From Candidatus Heimdallarchaeota archaeon (lineage in GTDB: Archaea; Asgardarchaeota; Heimdallarchaeia; Heimdallarchaeales; Kariarchaeaceae), in the NCBI GenBank assembly GCA_015522385.1, contig WAMJ01000085.1, positions 1-7,214 of the forward strand: 7,214 nucleotides of DNA, given 5' to 3'. The notes under the pieces were generated by a model that worked only from the letters and a program-made list of their open reading frames with translations, was not told where the DNA came from and ran no database searches. Every line of letters starts with the position of its first letter. Positions within the stretch are counted from its first letter, which is position 1. A program made the position numbers and the translations under genes. Shown piece after piece: positions 5,378 through 7,214 of the stretch.

Positions 5378-7214
5378 TTACTTGTTTCTTAGCTCTAGGA
5401 GAACTGCTTCCTCTTGTTTCGTGAGCATCTCTCCTTTGAGCATCTTGATGACTGTTCCTGCGAGGTTACGTATGGAGATCAGCACGACGTCCTTCCCCTG
5501 AAGATCCTTGAGATCAATTGACGAAGTCCCTCTCCGTATCTTCTCAAGAATAGTGATGAAATTCTTCCTCGTGCTATTCACCTTTCCTGGTTGATCAGTC
5601 CTGTTGTCAAGTATCTCACCGGTGGCGAAAATCATATTTCTGATGAAATTGAGGTTCTCATCACCTCGCCTGACCGCAAACCTGTTCAGTTGCTCTTTGA
5701 AGAATTCAAGAGCTGGAACAAATGCCACACGTTCGATTGGTGGGACTCTTCTGAGGTCTGCCATCTTTCCAACTGCCCATGCTGCGGATGTTTGGTGACC
5801 GACACTTGGATTTCTTAATTCCTTGGTCACTATATTTAGCTGTGACTTCCCTTCACCTATCTTTCCTAATGTAACTAAGAGGATATTGAGTACTGGTCTC
5901 ACATTGTTTCTTTTATACATTCTCGTGATCTCACCACTGAAGTCCTTCATGCCTAATTTTCCAACCGCAAGTAGGGCACCGAATACACGGAATGGAATTT
6001 GATAGGAAGTGTCATTCGGTCTGATAGGCAGCTTCTTTTTCAATATCGTGTGAAGTCTTCTCTGAGCCTCGGGGTTGGGGTGTTGTCTCAAGATATCGGA
6101 GATGAGGATCGGTAGTCTCTTGTCCCTCATCCTTGAGACATTGGACTTCTCATAACGATCAAGCAATGGATCTAAAAATTCTATGGAATTCGCTGACCTA
6201 AGGATCTTGGTCTCCACGATTTTAGACTCCTTATCAGTGGGCTCTCGTTGAGCTATGTCCAGTTCTGAGAGAGTGCCTTGGACATCGATCCTGACTGGTT
6301 CAGGGAGGCTTTCATGCTTCGGTTCCTTTACTATCTCTGTCTTCTCCACTTCCTCTCTCTCATTCTGCCTGATCTTGACATCAACCCTGATCTCCGGATT
6401 CTCAACCAGCCATGCATTGAAGGAAATGAGCTTGTTAGTATCGATTTCTATACTCGCAGCGACCTCTGTGCCAGTGGTCTGAGGAAATGGTAACTCGAAT
6501 GTAGCACTTCTCATCAGTACAATGGATCTATGGGGTTCACCTCTGTAGATAGGCATACGTATGAGAGAAGTATCCTTTGGAATGACAAAGGTCTCCTCGA
6601 TCTCCTTGGATGTTGGTAGGATCGTCCCTGCTGGGATAAGGGGAAAGAGCTTGTTGTCCTTTAGGCCGAGTTGTAGTGTCTCATTCATGATGGGGTTAGA
6701 GACGAAGGTTCCTCGGTCACGGTGGTAGTTGTAGAGTGCAGCCCCCCGGGATACAGCATACATCGGTTCGACGATCTGGAAGGGCTCCCGATCGAAGATT
6801 TCCCTCAATCGTTCTTGAACAATAGGGAATTCTGACATTCCACCCGTCAGAAGAACGACGTCGATTTCAGGCTCTTCACCCGTTAAATCGTAAGCCTTCC
6901 TGAGGACGTCGAGTATCGGATAGATGATGTTGTAGTCATCTTCGAGGTCCTCTATGAATTGGTAATTATCGTATTCTAATTCATCCGCGAGCAGAGGGCT
7001 GACGATTTCCCTGTACTTCTCCTTGGTGAATTGTGCATGGTATATCTCCCCATTGAGCAGATATCCTGGTGATATCTCGATCTCGTTAGAACCTCCCCAT
7101 ATGTCCATTTCGTCCCTTTCTTTTGACAGGTCGATTTTCACAGATTCAGCCTGAGCGAGTAATTTAGTCATTACATCTTTTTTCTCAAGCTCATTGACCA
7201 TCTTCCAATCGATA
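5378..7214 (-). CDS. Hsp70-like protein with HEAT-like C-terminal region, partial (5' end beyond the window)
   Basis: The frame is open through the right edge (IDWK precedes the Met at 7201), so that Met is not the start and the N-terminal half of the ATPase domain lies outside. Numbering from that Met, residues 1-165 are the second half of an Hsp70/actin-fold ATPase domain. They include the adenosine-binding VVLLTGGMSEFP (115-126) and the Hsp70-like EPMYAVSRGAALY (145-157). Residues 170-278 resemble the Hsp70 beta substrate-binding domain (PLIPAGTILPTSKE…ETF, PIYRGEP, IEIDTNKLISFNAW). The conserved VLLLD-type interdomain linker is not visible, nor is an EEVD-type tail. A charged linker (279-335) leads to about 250 residues of helix pairs (VFGALLAVGKLG, ILLVTLGKIGEG, TSAAWAVGKMAD) resembling HEAT repeats, replacing the usual lid. 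It is likely a cytoplasmic ATP-dependent binding protein specialised for particular partners. Confidence 0.85.
   Translation of the reverse strand, partial: IDWKMVNELEKKDVMTKLLAQAESVKIDLSKERDEMDIWGGSNEIEISPGYLLNGEIYHAQFTKEKYREIVSPLLADELEYDNYQFIEDLEDDYNIIYPILDVLRKAYDLTGEEPEIDVVLLTGGMSEFPIVQERLREIFDREPFQIVEPMYAVSRGAALYNYHRDRGTFVSNPIMNETLQLGLKDNKLFPLIPAGTILPTSKEIEETFVIPKDTSLIRMPIYRGEPHRSIVLMRSATFELPFPQTTGTEVAASIEIDTNKLISFNAWLVENPEIRVDVKIRQNEREEVEKTEIVKEPKHESLPEPVRIDVQGTLSELDIAQREPTDKESKIVETKILRSANSIEFLDPLLDRYEKSNVSRMRDKRLPILISDILRQHPNPEAQRRLHTILKKKLPIRPNDTSYQIPFRVFGALLAVGKLGMKDFSGEITRMYKRNNVRPVLNILLVTLGKIGEGKSQLNIVTKELRNPSVGHQTSAAWAVGKMADLRRVPPIERVAFVPALEFFKEQLNRFAVRRGDENLNFIRNMIFATGEILDNRTDQPGKVNSTRKNFITILEKIRRGTSSIDLKDLQGKDVVLISIRNLAGTVIKMLKGEMLTKQEEAVLLELRNK

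Noticed and set aside
5591..5818. Plus-strand ORFs within the Hsp70-like gene (also 6255-6493)
   Set aside because: They are antisense to continuous, domain-consistent coding sequence and have no start context.
1..7214. CRISPR arrays, tRNA/rRNA genes, transposases or insertion-sequence ends
   Set aside because: I saw no regularly spaced repeats, no tRNA-like cloverleaf, no transposase motifs and no paired terminal repeats with target duplications, despite the decayed genes at the left.

Overview
The window looks archaeal. TATA-like box A elements sit about 27 nt upstream of chosen start codons (clearest before the ADP-ribosylglycohydrolase gene), which suggests leaderless transcripts. Other genes carry GGAGG-type ribosome binding sites, arginine is often AGG/AGA, and one secreted protein is dense in N-x-S/T sequons. 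A Thermoplasmata-like or other euryarchaeal host is possible, but I cannot fix the lineage from sequence alone.

Left part (1-2208) is accessory and partly decayed. A partial minus-strand reading frame at the edge diverges from a plus-strand gene for an Xre-type HTH plus ImmA/IrrE-type zinc peptidase. That gene overlaps a truncated DUF4411-like PIN protein, so together they look like a toxin-antitoxin-type pair whose toxin half is broken. Beyond it, on the minus strand, lies a chimeric pseudogene: the N-terminus of a GPH-type (MelB-like) sugar transporter joined in frame to the C-terminal part of a GNAT acetyltransferase, which itself carries a frameshift. A 53-codon ORF overlaps the restored GNAT stop by 4 nt.

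The middle (2306-3797, minus) holds a small secreted, membrane-anchored, probably glycosylated protein and an intact ADP-ribosylglycohydrolase (ARH/DraG family).

The right part (3925-7214, minus) holds an intact class II Fic protein with its own inhibitory motif. A 325-bp AT-rich non-coding stretch with several inverted repeats separates it from an Hsp70-like protein that has a HEAT-like helical C-terminal region in place of the usual lid. The Hsp70-like gene runs off the right edge.

The most interesting context is Hsp70-like, Fic and ADP-ribosylglycohydrolase in a row on one strand. Fic enzymes of the FICD type modify the Hsp70 BiP, so a modification circuit acting on an unusual Hsp70 is a reasonable hypothesis. 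The Fic and ADP-ribosylglycohydrolase genes seem to have their own promoters, so a single operon is not shown.
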